DNA of 30,093 nt from Priapulus caudatus (lineage: Eukaryota > Priapulida > Priapulimorpha > Priapulimorphida > Priapulidae): contig NW_014577653.1 in the NCBI RefSeq assembly GCF_000485595.1, positions 82,577-112,669 of the forward strand. The letters are read 5' to 3'. Under the pieces are notes generated by a model. It did no database searches. It was not told the origin of the DNA and saw only the letters and a list, made by a program, of their open reading frames with translations. Position numbers and translations under genes: made by a program. This document shows positions 1-11,700 of the stretch, one piece after another; position 1 is the stretch's first letter; each line of letters begins with the position of its first letter.

Positions 1-232
1 TGATGCGGTGAGAGCGATAGAGAGAGAGAAGAGGGAGACGAGAGGATAGAGGAGAGAGAAGATGTGAGAGAGAGCAGAGAGAGAGAGGAGAGACGAGAGA
101 GAGAGAAAAAAGATGAGAGAGAGGAGAGAGAGAGAGAGATGAGAAATGAGTGAGAGATGAGGAGAGGAGAGAGAGCGAGAGGAAGCAGAGATGGAGAGAG
201 AGAGAGAGCGTCAGAGACAAATACGGAGAAAG
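1..232. repeat. GA-rich microsatellite
   Basis: The sequence is an imperfect (GA)n run with frequent single-base interruptions on a purine-only strand. There is no coding signal. The open frames across it and the next 700 bases are low-complexity translations. Confidence 0.9.
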
Positions 233-261
233 GGAGGATTAGTAGTTTTTGCATGCAGGGT

Positions 262-660
262 ACGACAGACAGATCAGACAAACGACAAAGCTAAACAGAT
301 TAACAGCACGACAGACAGACAGGACAGACAGACAGACAGACGGACGGACGGGCGCGTTGCGGGACGTACGACGGACGGACGTACGACGGAACGGACGGAC
401 GGACAGACCATGACGACAGACAGACAGACAGGCAGGCAAGACAGAGCGGCGCACGGGACGGACGGGACGGACGGACGGACGACGGACGGGACGGACGGAC
501 GTCAGGACGCACGGAGACTGACGCACGCGACGACGGACTGACTGACTGTACTGACTGACCTGACTGACTGGACTGACTGATGGACGATCGGACGGACGGG
601 CGACGGACGGGAGGACGGCGCGGACGTAACGCACCGGACTTAACGACGTGACGACGGGGA
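262..660. repeat. CAGA / GACGG / GACT tetra- and pentanucleotide arrays
   Basis: Short arrays of CAGA, then GACGG/ACGG, then GACT run into one another. They are irregular, with many one-base slips. The same GACGG and GACT units return at 1024-1205, so the CA tract between them is flanked by related arrays. Confidence 0.85.
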
Positions 661-663
661 CTG

Positions 664-713
664 ATCGGACAGTAACACACAGCACACACCACACACACAC
701 ACACCACAACAAC

Positions 714-754
<41 letters not shown>

Positions 755-960
755 CCCGCTGCGCGCTTTTGCCCGCACGCATTGCACGCACAGCACACAC
801 CCAGCACACGTCAAGCGGCGCAGCGCACACGGCAGGCGCCACGCACCACGCACACACGCAATGCGCGCACGAAAAACCCGCACACACACACACCACACAC
901 ACACACACAACACCACACACACACACACACACCACACACACCACAAACACACACACACCA
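664..960. repeat. CA microsatellite, interrupted
   Basis: CA-dinucleotide blocks (about 664-752 and 880-960) surround a GC-rich insert at about 752-880 made of degenerate CGCACACG-like units. Alternating purine-pyrimidine sequence of this kind can adopt Z-DNA. The His/Thr-rich open frames here are repeat translations. Confidence 0.85.
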
Positions 961-1023
961 CACCTGCGTAGATCTAAATTGTAAATAAACTCCTGCTATG
1001 CGCGGACATGGATGAATGCTCGT

Positions 1024-1205
1024 TCATTGACGGACGGACGGACTGACGCACGGACGGACGGACTTGACTGACTGACATGATGATGACTCACTGACTGACT
1101 GATCTGACGTGACCGGACGGACGCGGACGGGCTACGAACGGTACGGGCGGACGGGACAGCGAGGCGACGTACGAGGACGGAGGCGGAACGACAGACAGAC
1201 AGACA
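1024..1205. repeat. Second GACGG / GACT / CAGA array
   Basis: GACGGACGG and GACTGACT blocks end in a short CAGA run at about 1190-1205. They resemble the block at 262-660. From 1206 to 1661 the sequence is ordinary single-copy-looking intron or upstream DNA in which I see no exon. Confidence 0.85.
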
Positions 1206-1661
1206 ATGCTATGTCTCCACACACGCGGAACGACACGACATCAGTGGAAAACGCTAGCCGCCGTTTGTGCTGAAAAGAAAAAATGCATTGTGATTTAGCG
1301 CATTGTATCTGAGACGCATTGTGTTCACTCTGGTTCAGGGTGATCTAGAGAAATTATCGCATGTGCTTGTTGTTCATTGGCTGATGGTTGGCTGAGCAGA
1401 ATCACGTTGATTAATAAAACAATCGCTTTCGTCTGGGTTCAACCTGTCTTTCTCCGTAACCGCGGCCCGGCATTTGTGTGGTAACATAATTAGGTGCTGG
1501 AAATTTCATGAAATTTTTTGGCTTGAGCATAGAGATATATCTCCTCTATAAATAAAACAAGTGATTGATTCGATTCATTCGCCAATAAACGTTTAATCTT
1601 CACTAGAGCAATACCCGTGCACAACGTGGAGAGTATCCTTAACACATTTTGGGGTTTTCAG

Positions 1662-4476
1662 GTTCGCCAGTATTTGTGCTGCCACTTGGGTCTGCTCCAT
1701 CCAATAAACACATAGTGGAAATCATAGACACGATGAAACCAAACATTCAACAGCTGATTGATCATACCAACAAGGTATGAACATGTATGATGGTAATTAT
1801 GTACCTCTGCAAAAAATGTGGTGTTTTGTAATTTTTGTTAAAGTACTATTTATATTATAATAAACATAATTATATTATTGTTAAGCATGAAATAATTAGA
1901 AAGAAAATTAGTTTTTGTGATTAGCTCACCTTGACATCGTCAAGCTGAGCTATTGCCATGGGTCGTCATCCGTCGTACGTCCGTCCGTCAACATTTAGCT
2001 TCGGTCAACGATAACTCAGGAACTGTTTTACCCACATGTTTGAAATTGGGTATATGTGTTACTTCTATGCTCCCATATGGAACGTCCTATTTTGGAGCAC
2101 GCCAGTCGACGTACTTTCGAGCCACGGCAATTTTTTGGCAAAAATGGGAATTCCCATTAATCAGTTCAGGTTCAATGGATTTTGCTCATTTTTGGTATGT
2201 GAATGAATAAGGGCTAGGGGTTTTGATATTTAAAAAAAAAATTATGCAAATTAAGTAGGTTTATGCAATTTATGCAAAAAACGCAGATAACAAACAGTCT
2301 GTGGTGTCACACTCATCTGGTTCGTTTTACAAGATTTCATTGACAATATCTTTAATGCAAAATTGGTATTGCCTTTCCACCCTGCCGATAAAACGTCTAT
2401 ATTAGAGTAAAGTTTTACAAAACATGTCGGAACGCAGCATAACCTATTTATTTCGAATGCCATCACTACAAAGCGGGTATAGCGCCATCTACTGTCACAA
2501 ATTGTGATTCATTTTGGTTTATAAATTATTATTGCGATATACAGATGGCAACCGTGTGCTACCGCCTAGAAAAACTCATACGAAGTAAACACTTCCATGC
2601 AACCAATTTACCTTTGACAAAAGTTGTGTTATGGGCAGGGAAACACCATTGTCACGTGGTATATAGCAGCTACGTGTAATAAGCGTATCCTCTCAATCTT
2701 ACACGTTACACATCGGGAGCTCCGCTTTTAGGCAGTGCATAAATCTGATTATTATAAAAACGTTATTTGTGGTGAGCTACAGTGTCATTGACACTTTCAT
2801 TTTTAGTAGCTAGGGGGATTTAAAATCGGCACAGTAATGGTTTTAAAACAACCTTCATTTGTTGTTCGTTTCTTCTAGTATAACAACAGTACCAATAGTA
2901 TGATTATAGCTACTAATAGTACTGCAAGTCCAAGTCTAAATAACAGCAGTATTTACTGTATTAGTGTGCATAAATAATATTACTGTAATACTAGTATAAG
3001 TATGTAGCTAATACGACTACTAAGTACTAAAATGGTGAAAACTAGGCTAGAATAACTTGATGGTAAATTCATTATTATAACTACTCTTATTCATAGGTAA
3101 AAATGTGGATACAATTTCTCATACCAAGGATCGAAGACGGAAACAACTTTGGTGTGTCAATACAGGTACGGACTGGTTATATTGGATTATTCACTTATTC
3201 ATGTAATGGGATAGTTGATTTACAAACCATGTACAAAACGCTTGAAAGTGCGGTGTCGCAGTTGGCACTTACAACCTCCTATGCTTTGCCACCTATTGGT
3301 TATACAGGTTTTTCCTCATCTTCTAACAGGAAAAGGGTGAGGAACAAGTCTAAAACTGGGTTTACACTGCCAACTTTATGTTGGCGAATTGCCGAATTGT
3401 ACCAACTTCGCAATTTCTCAACTGACAATCGGCAGTGTAAACGCAAAAGTTGCACGTCCAACCGATCGATAGCAGCTATGTTCAAATTCGGCCATTCGCC
3501 AACTCAAAGTTGGCAGTGTAAACCCAGCTTAAACAGCACTGTCTGCTGTGACAGAGGCGTGCCCTGATATGTGGAAATTGGATTGAATTAAATCAAGGAT
3601 TATGCTCAGCATATTTCTGGGTAGTGTGATCCAGGACACAACTAATTTAAATCGTTTCCAACTTGTTTTTCAAGTGGTTGCATGGATCTGGTTTATCTCA
3701 TCGTTTGTATGCTATTGTACCTTTATTTTAATCTTATGTATATATTCAGGAGGAAACTTTGGCAGAGGTGCGAACAGTAGAGGGTGAAGCAGCATCTTTC
3801 CTGGATCAGATTTCTCGATATTTCATCACACGCGCAAAGATAATCTCCAAGGTTGCGAAATATCCACATGTGGTGAGTAGATTTGTGCCTAATGTAACCA
3901 CTCTAGTACGGTCAGGTGTACATATATTGTGTCAGGGCTAAAAGCTTTTGCATGTTTTGTTTAGGATGACTACAGGAGAGCGATTGATGAACTGGATGAG
4001 AAGCAGTTCATTAGTCTGCAGTTGGTGTGCTGTGAACTCCGGAATAATTATGTAAGTATATGAGCCTTTATGCAGACCAAGATGAACATGTTGGGTTTAG
4101 AGTACATATTGCATACTTAATATTTTGAACATTTGTGCATACTTTACATAAATGCTAGACCATCGGTTTTGTAAAAACAAAAACATCAGGTTTAGTATTA
4201 AATCTGTGGTAAATATTAAAATATAAGTAACACAAAACCGTATGGCAACAGTGTCACGTGTAGGATTGATGATTCTATACCAGAGTTATTCATGTGATAT
4301 GTAAGTATATCAAACTGTAACACATGAAAGTTTTAGTCTTTGTACAAATTTTTGTATCCATGATTGTACTTTCATACAAAAAATTACCATTTCAGTCAGT
4401 GTTGCATGATCTGATTACGAAGAACATTGACAAAATCAAGAGACCTCGAACTGCACACAATCATTCCCTATATTGA
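1662..4476 (+). CDS. PSME3: Proteasome activator PA28-gamma (REG-gamma) subunit, 5' partial
   Basis: PA28-gamma forms a heptameric ring that caps the 20S proteasome in the nucleus and promotes ATP- and ubiquitin-independent proteolysis. Five exons join in frame with GT-AG junctions: 1662-1774, 3097-3165, 3750-3872, 3965-4051, 4396-4476 (stop TGA 4474-4476), giving 156 residues of the C-terminal activator domain. Exon 2 holds the activation loop (PRIEDGNNFGVSIQ), nearly invariant in the family. Exon 3 carries FLDQISRYFITRAK and exon 5 KNIDKIKRPR. The protein ends in SLY; the C-terminal tail of PA28 docks into pockets of the 20S alpha ring. The C-terminal match is to the gamma type rather than alpha or beta. 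The family is about 254 residues, so about 98 N-terminal residues are missing; the acceptor at 1660-1661 is preceded by repeats and no upstream exon is visible. Introns carry mobile elements at 1921-2490 and 3354-3529. Confidence 0.93.
1921..2490 (+). mobile_element. Hairpin-ended repeat, copy 1 (PSME3 intron)
   Basis: It starts with a near-palindrome: AGCTCACCTTGAC at 1923-1935, loop ATC, GTCAAGCTGAGCT at 1939-1951 (12 of 13 pairs). A CGTCCGTC-rich zone follows at about 1964-1990. The far limit is set by GCGCCATCT at 2482-2490, which also marks the far end of the copies at 11395-12405 and 20232-21300. Read on the minus strand, the palindrome ends in GAGCTAA followed by T, resembling a Helitron 3' end (hairpin, then CTRR, inserted before T). 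No coding capacity is credible. The family assignment is inference. Confidence 0.55.
3354..3529. mobile_element. PIF/Harbinger-like MITE
   Basis: This 176-bp element has long terminal inverted repeats: the 44 bases at 3356-3399 match the reverse complement of 3484-3527 at about 40 positions, starting CTGGGTTTACACTGCC. It is flanked by TAA at 3351-3353 and 3530-3532. A 3-bp TAA duplication is typical of PIF/Harbinger. There is no transposase, so it is non-autonomous. It lies in the PSME3 intron between the second and third recognised exons. Confidence 0.75.
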
Positions 4477-6103
4477 TCAGGTCAGCTGGGAACAAGGTAG
4501 ATAGCAAATTAGCTTTTCATTCTGTTTAATTGATTGTTTCAATAACTGTATGTGTTTTACATTGAGATATTTAACTGTTTTTACTGCCTAAAAAGTACAA
4601 AAGTATATACTATAAACGTGGTAATTATCCAGGTTGTATATTTATTTCATTTGTTTAGAATAATTACAAAGTGCACCTCATAGAACTTGAATAGAATATT
4701 TAATTCAAATTTACCCTTTAAATATGTATTTCTTTCATTTCCGTTCATTTCAGTTCTCACTACATGACAGTAAAACAAAAAGAACCACAAGCAACAAGAT
4801 CCAGGGACCTAGATGTTCAACAATGACGTCTTTATTAATGGAAATTACTAACAGTTACTAATGCAATCTAAGTTTATGTAATATGATTGCATGAAACAGA
4901 AAGTGGATGTAACATGCGGAGTAAATATAGATGCTTCCCTGACAGAAGTTATAACTTGGTTGTTGCCTCAATCATGTAGTTATGAGGTTGATGGATATAT
5001 GAACCTAAGTAACAGAAATTGTCTTGCTGAATAATTATAATTTGTATTTTAAACCATTTGAAGTTCTTAAAATTTGTTACTATGCTGTCACTAGTGTAAT
5101 TTAAAGGAGCCGGGTACCCATTTGGCCTTTAAAAGCTGCCCTATTTTTAGGCTAACTTTTAACCCACCCCTGATATATTCTAGGTATTCAGGTTCTAGGA
5201 TAACGACCTTTATCCTTTATAACGTCTTTTTCAACACCTCGGTAATATTCAAAAGCCTCAAATTTAAGACTATACTATGAGACCAGCCGGAGTGAATAAA
5301 AACAAACACTCCCGATGAAATGTGGAATGTGACCGAACATTCAACTGATACCCTTGGCAGAAAAACAACTTTAAGCACAATTGCAAACGGCCGGTGGTTG
5401 GTGTGGTGGTACCAGATAATCGTTACATCCTACACTATAGATGTGCTTCTGTTCATATAGGTCTATAGGTTACACCTGAAAAAAACCCAGTGTTTTCATG
5501 TTGTAAGCTTGTCAGGTATATTTAAATTATTTTTAATTCCTATAGAAATAAAAAAACTTAGAACAATATTTTACTAATATTTTTACTAGAAAAACAACTG
5601 ACAACTTACACAAAAGAACAAGTGTGTGTACATCCATGAATTTGTATAAATTTACAATGCCACTATGTACCTGTCCATGCATGTGCTACCAATACCATGG
5701 ATCTTATCTTCACGAAAATGGTGTGCAAAAAAGCAGAATTTCTAAAACTAGGAAAAATTAAAAAGATGCAATTTTTAAACACCATTCCTTATCACACTGG
5801 AACTAACCCATGAATATAAGCAATTAACTTCCATAAACAACATGAGAATTCAGCAGTGAGATGACCATAAGCTACACCTTATGCATGTAGATATAAGGGA
5901 ATGTATGAATTTTAATAATACACCACTGTATTCATATAAAATATGACCATAACGTATTTACATTTAATACAAAATTAACGATTTTTCTATAATAGTTCTG
6001 ATGCATTGCTAAAACTGGTAAACTTATATTCATGTGATTTTGTAATAATGTGGTAACAGCTTTAGCACTATGTAAGTTGCATTAGGTACATATGACACAA
6101 CAC
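4477..6103. other. PSME3 3' UTR and gap between convergent genes
   Basis: No open frame of note. The first canonical AATAAA on the plus strand after the PSME3 stop is at 5295-5300, about 820 bases downstream. A possible 3'-UTR donor (CAG/GTCAGC at 4480/4481) and acceptor (TTTCAG ending about 4753) exist but cannot be tested here. The rest is AT-rich, unique-looking sequence. Confidence 0.6.
5295..5300 (+). promoter_or_regulatory. Candidate poly(A) signal of PSME3
   Basis: This is the only AATAAA I see on the plus strand between the PSME3 stop and the end of the convergent DBR1 gene. Assignment rests on position alone. Confidence 0.4.
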
Positions 6104-6129
6104 ACTAGATAAATTCATCAAACCACTAG
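6104..6129 (+). repeat. 26-bp direct repeat, left copy
   Basis: Identical over all 26 bases to 6530-6555. The repeat begins and ends with ACTAG, and the two copies abut the MITE at 6130-6529. Confidence 0.9.
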
Positions 6130-6529
6130 CAGGGTTCTCCCCAGGATGAAATTCAAACAGGGGGGAGGGGAGGGGGAGGGGGGGAAACTAGGGGGGTCCG
6201 GGGGCGTGTATTTTTACCGTACGACTAATTAATGCGTAAAATCGCCACCACACCATAGACGGTATTTGGGGTTCTTGTATATATAAGATAGCCGAATCGG
6301 TGTACAGTTAGTGACAGGTTAACTTGTGTACTGTCTGCAGTGCATGCGTGGTACGGTAAAAATGCATGCGTCGGATGTCCTGGTCGAACGGCAATTCTTG
6401 ACGGTCGATTCCCGCGCTGGCAAACTTTTATTGTGGTGGAATTTAAACGGGGCGCAACGATTCAAACAGGGGGGAGTTTTTCCAAACGGGGGGCGCGCGC
6501 CCCGTTTGCGCAACGTAGGGAGAACCCTG
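6130..6529. mobile_element. hAT-like MITE, 400 bp
   Basis: The ends are a perfect 12-bp inverted repeat, CAGGGTTCTCCC and GGGAGAACCCTG. The immediate flanks are ACTAG on both sides (6125-6129, 6530-6534), consistent with a 5-bp target duplication as in the hAT subgroups that duplicate 5 bp. Inside are a G-rich tract (6160-6205) and a GGGGCGCGCGCCCC-like palindrome near 6490. No transposase is present. A diverged longer relative lies at 18312-18916. On the minus strand the element carries an AATAAA usable by DBR1. Confidence 0.75.
6427..6432 (-). promoter_or_regulatory. Candidate poly(A) signal of DBR1, inside the MITE
   Basis: The plus-strand bases TTTATT read AATAAA on the minus strand, about 170 bases past the DBR1 stop. 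I saw no canonical AATAAA nearer to the stop. Usage is not shown by the sequence. Confidence 0.4.
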
Positions 6530-6555
6530 ACTAGATAAATTCATCAAACCACTAG
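6530..6555 (+). repeat. 26-bp direct repeat, right copy
   Basis: Perfect copy of 6104-6129 on the other side of the 400-bp MITE. Confidence 0.9.
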
Positions 6556-6599
6556 ATGTCTCTAGTAGAAATCCACATAAAAGGAGCACTAGTTACTGA

Positions 6600-8703
6600 T
6601 CATGAGCTATCTTCACTTTGCGCCTGATAGATGGCGGCATTTCTTCGTCGGAACTTCTTCACTTGTCTTCCTTCCACTTTAACATATTCACTGTCCCTCT
6701 TTGGACTTGCTGCTGGTATTACTGGTGTACCTTTCTCCTCTAAGTGCTCATGATCAAGAATTTCAACACTGGTGTGTGTAGAGCTGCCAGCGAGCAGGCA
6801 AACTTCTGAAGTGTTAGTGTCACTGTCCTTCTCCACCTCTCTCATTCTCGAGTCTCCGTTGCTGCCCTGACGCAATTCCGACGAGGCTGCAAGTGGCTTG
6901 CAGCACGAGTCCGATGCATTTTCCTCACCATCTGAAAGCTCTGTGGACAAAATGCCACTCGTGTCCTGCTCATCGTGTAAGCCGATCTGCTGCGGCATGT
7001 CACCACCAGGAGCGCTGTGGTGCGAGAGTTTGGGACTGCCACTACTACTGCTGCTGTCATCTTCCAAGTCCACAGTTATCTCATCGGGGTTGAACGATGC
7101 GTACGTGTCGTCTGATGGCTCACCAGCAGTAACGTTGCTCTCATCAGCATTTGGTGACTCCATCGGGAACGGATAATATATCGGACTGGTCATAGACTGT
7201 CCCATGAGAAGGCTATGGGGGTCATCCAGTCCCAGTTTCTGGCACAGCACTACTGTCTGTGGGTTCACCATACAAACAGGTGCAACAGACTTTTGTGCGT
7301 CTGGGTTTGCAATTGAGTGCGGTGGTACAGTCTGCTGGAAATTTTTAGGAACTGCATAGTTTCCACCTAATGCTTGATCGACTCGCCTCAGTTCAGCCTC
7401 TGAGGGGGTGAAGTTGTGCCTGCAATAATAACAGTACAGTATTTCCTGTTATGCTCCTAGCTCTAATCCTCCCAATTCTTTCTCTCATACATTTTTGAAT
7501 TTCATTCTTCCTTTCTACTTTCTTTGACACTTCTTCCTTACCTCATCTCCAAGTCCTCCACCTCTGTATATTATAGTATCTCAAATTAGGTTACATTGAG
7601 ATGGTTACTGAATTATAATTAAGTTGTGTTAAGACACGGTTCAATGTAGTGATTGCAAACTTCGTATTTGTGATGTTTTTTTTTAGGGGGAAATATCTCA
7701 ATAAACTCACCTTCCTCCACAGCCCGGTCCAGGCATATATTGTGTGACCCTTGTTGTGTTTAACAAGTGGTTGGTGTTCTGCAGCACCGCAAGCCACTCC
7801 TTGTCATACTCCAACTCCAGTCGTGTGTTTTCTGTCTCTTTGAAGTCAATAACCTGAACAAAACGCGATTAAAATTACCGTGACGAATACTTACTTGTAT
7901 GTCATGTATGTCATGTATGTTAGCACTTCCTGGATAAGTGATTTTGACTTTTAGATGAGGGCTTGAATCTTTAATACATGCGTGCGTGTGTGCATGTGCA
8001 CGCACGTGCGGGCGTGTGTACCTGTGCGAGCATGTGTGTTGAAATTTACTTTACTGTTGTTCACACATGTAACTGTCAATCAATGAAAAGTGATGCAAGA
8101 GACACAATATTTACAGATGCTATACACATGGTTTTTGGCACAATAAACACACTACTTATAATTATACTGCACACTACAGGGACGTAGGCAAAGTAAATTC
8201 CTGGGGGGGGGGCAGTGGCGGATCCAGGATTTCAAGGAGGGGGCGAGAAACAGGTGGGGGTCTGGGAAAACTTTGAAAATGTAGATCGCAGGAGATGGTA
8301 TTTGAGGCACTTTTGAGTAACGGAAAACATGTACAGCCTTCATTCTGACTACGACAATTCTCTTTTAGTAGAACAATATATTTGTTTAATTTTGCTCCAA
8401 AATCTAGGGGGGCAGCTCCCCCCCGCAGGCTACGGCCCTGCACTAAATATTGATGTTTTATTATGACTATAACATTTAACATTAATGGTAAAATACGGCA
8501 ATAAACTGTCATTGTACCTGTAAAAATTTACGTCTAGGTAGGCATTTGTCTAGGGCAAGAAACTTGGTCGTCTTTTGGCCCTGATCCGATTCTTCATTCT
8601 GACAACCAATAGACAATTTAAAATTATTAAAAATTCATTAAAAATGCATTACATCACACATAACATTTTCGCAAACTTATAAATATCAAAACACAGTTAC
8701 TAA

Positions 8704-8738
<35 letters not shown>

Positions 8739-11700
8739 GGCACCCATGACATTGACACTGCATACATAATTCGAGCATCTAGAAACAGATGATGTGACAG
8801 CAAAATACAACATACAAACACAATGCATAGTGCACAGACACACACACACCTCGTACTGTACCACAGCAGCAAACTTTACATGTAGATGTGCAGAAAACCA
8901 ATAGGTGGGTTGTAGCTTATCCATCAGCTCCTGTGCAGGCCACGAGCCTAGCTTGTTTGTTTCCACCTCTTCGCGGAAGAAAGGCTTGTTGCGGAGCAGC
9001 TGTGCAGTGTTGCCATGGTTATAGATGCCACGTGGCCAGTCATGTGAAATGCAGATATCTATATCTTCAGTGAGCTGCGAGAGATATACAGTTTTTCGCA
9101 TTGTGATCACCCCATGACCATGACGTAACTATAGAGTGGCTATATTCAAAGCAATTTCAGTTATGAATTCAGAGCTGGTCTGACAATGACAGGGTTTTGT
9201 ATACATAGGAAGCACAGTGGCGCACCGCCGTTGTCAAATTTAACATCGCCATTGTGAAAATGTTCCTGTATTTATTGATAAGTATATCCTGTATCTACAT
9301 ACCTATAAGTATATCAATATATCCTGTATTTGAATCCATCATGCAAATTTTTTTCCCAAACTGGCTATTACCTCCTTTGTCTAATTTTTCCTCAGAAGAA
9401 ACCCTGAATGACACTTAATTGAAAAATGCTAGACTTACTTGTTTTAACCGGAAGACCTCTAGGTTGCGTACGTGATAAACACTACGCTTTGTATCTTCTC
9501 CATATGGCGGCTTCTCAAAGTGCCCCTTCAGATAATCATGTCCCTTGAAGATCCCCGTTATGCCAGCAATTCGCAAACCACCAAACCTTACAACTCCTGC
9601 ATAGCCTGTATTTGATAACACCAGTAATTTATTATTATCGCTGTTGAGAAAATAAAAAGTTCACATGCTAACCCTTACAATGATGAATATCAAGAAGACA
9701 TCACTTACAGCATATCAGTACAAAACAATAATGATTTATGTGCTATATCTTTGTAGTTGACGGCTATACAAATAGTAGCATCTTTGTTCACTATAGAACT
9801 AATAACTAGTAAATTATAATCAATTAATTGATTTCATGAATAATCAGAATCTTCCATAGATGACACTTTCAACCATTCACATAATTTACTAGATTAAACT
9901 CATATATGTGTCACATTGGTAGAAATTGATGTACAGAACACTATACACACCCATATAGTAAATGTTAGGTGCGACCCATCCACCATAGGGTAGTTCTCCT
10001 AAGTAGTTAGACGCCTCATGGTTACCGCCTATGAATAAGGTAAGAATCGGTGCCTTCTTTTCTCCAGAGTAGTACCTAACATGAATAAAAATAATATCGA
10101 ACCAAATGTCTTCAAAATCAAGCATTGAGTTTATGCTGCACAATGCCACTCCTCAAAAAGTTGCAGCACAAACACAGATGAGAGATTGGACTAGTAAAGG
10201 CCCCCGCACACTAGAGCAATATAGCTAAGCAATCGGATTCACGAGCAATAGTAGTGCTAGTAATAGCTCTAGTGTGCGGGCACATTTTACTGCGCCAAAC
10301 GAATCGCGAGTCCGATTGCTCATACATCAAACATGTTTGATATTTTTACGGCAGCTTAGCAATATTGCTCTAGTGTGTGGGCACATTTTAATGTGCCAAA
10401 CGACTCGCATGTATGTCCGATTACATACAGTACATGTCACGTGTGTGGTCAGCTGGTGATGGTGAATCACGTGATTATATACAGATATATTGGAATATAT
10501 TGGAGAGAGGTCACAGAGTTCAGAGTAGCAAGTCTCATTGCTTAGCTATATTGCTCTAGTGTGCAGGGGCTGTAACATGCTTACTTACATTACATTTGTA
10601 TGTCATGCAACCAAACGTTTACCTTAATTTACATTAAGTGAAACAAGCAGAAATGTAGCATATGTGCTACTCTCGGCTCACCAAAAACATATTCTTGATA
10701 TTTCTAATAAGAATATTTAAATTATCCAATGTTCAAAACAAGTCTATGGATGTGGATCAAATGATCACAGATATAGCAGGAAGAAATAAAATGGAAAATA
10801 TAAAGTCATAGCAACAAACTGATTCGGAGGCAAAGCCGGCGACTCGCCCTAATCATGCTTCAACCATTATTATAATATACTCTCTCATACACTATACAGA
10901 CCTATTAGAAAGTAACTCACTAAATATTATACATATTTATATACTTACTTGTAAAATGTGTTCAACTTCTGGAACTTCGGCGGAACAGCCATACACCTTA
11001 GATCCGATCGGTTTCTTACTGCTTGGAAATCTCCACAGCATATCAACAGATCTATCTGCACATAAACATGCACAAACAATAGAAAATTGCACAACTCCTA
11101 ACACATACTAGTAACCATGCCAAAATAAATGAAACTATAAAAAATATACATAACCCCTCTATTTTTATAAGCCGCTGGAAATACTGGAAATCTGTGTTAC
11201 ATTTTGTTTATAACTTACAATACAATTATAGAAAATCCACAGGAATTACAACAAGTGCCGCGGAGCGACAGCGCTCATCTAACGTCTACTGCGGTGACTC
11301 TGTGGTGGAGTGGTGGGATTCTAGTAAACCCTGTTAGTCCCAAATGTGTTCACATACACGCCGAAATAGTGGAATGCACAGGGATGTTCGTTGGGATCGT
11401 TATGAAAGTTGCCACGAGATGGCGCGTACGTTTAAATGTCTACAGATTAAAGATGGAAGCTCCCATCGTACGTAGTAGCAACAACTATTTGCAAGACAGA
11501 ATAGGTAAGAAAAGATTAAAAAAAAAACCACTCATCCATTTACCTACGCAAGCCTACAGGCTGCAATAGAGAGCTGCCACCTGTAACCAATTAACGCAGG
11601 CAAAAACTACACAGTACCACCACCACATGCACTGGCAGTGGCCACTGGCAGTTGCATACGTTACATGTAACATACTGACAGTACAGAATGCCATAGAAAT

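Noticed and set aside
191-988. Several open frames rich in Thr/His/Arg or Cys/Val
   Set aside because: They are translations of GA, GACGG and CA repeats on both strands, with no domain and no splice context.
3103-3567. 154-codon open frame on the plus strand
   Set aside because: Only the first 21 codons are a PSME3 exon; the rest runs through the intron and a Harbinger-like MITE.
6319-6538. Open frames inside the 400-bp MITE
   Set aside because: Both strands are open because of GC-rich inverted sequence; no transposase similarity.
6842-7176. Open frames overlapping the last DBR1 exon in other frames
   Set aside because: Shadows of the DBR1 coding exon, whose frame is fixed by the conserved C-terminal motif.
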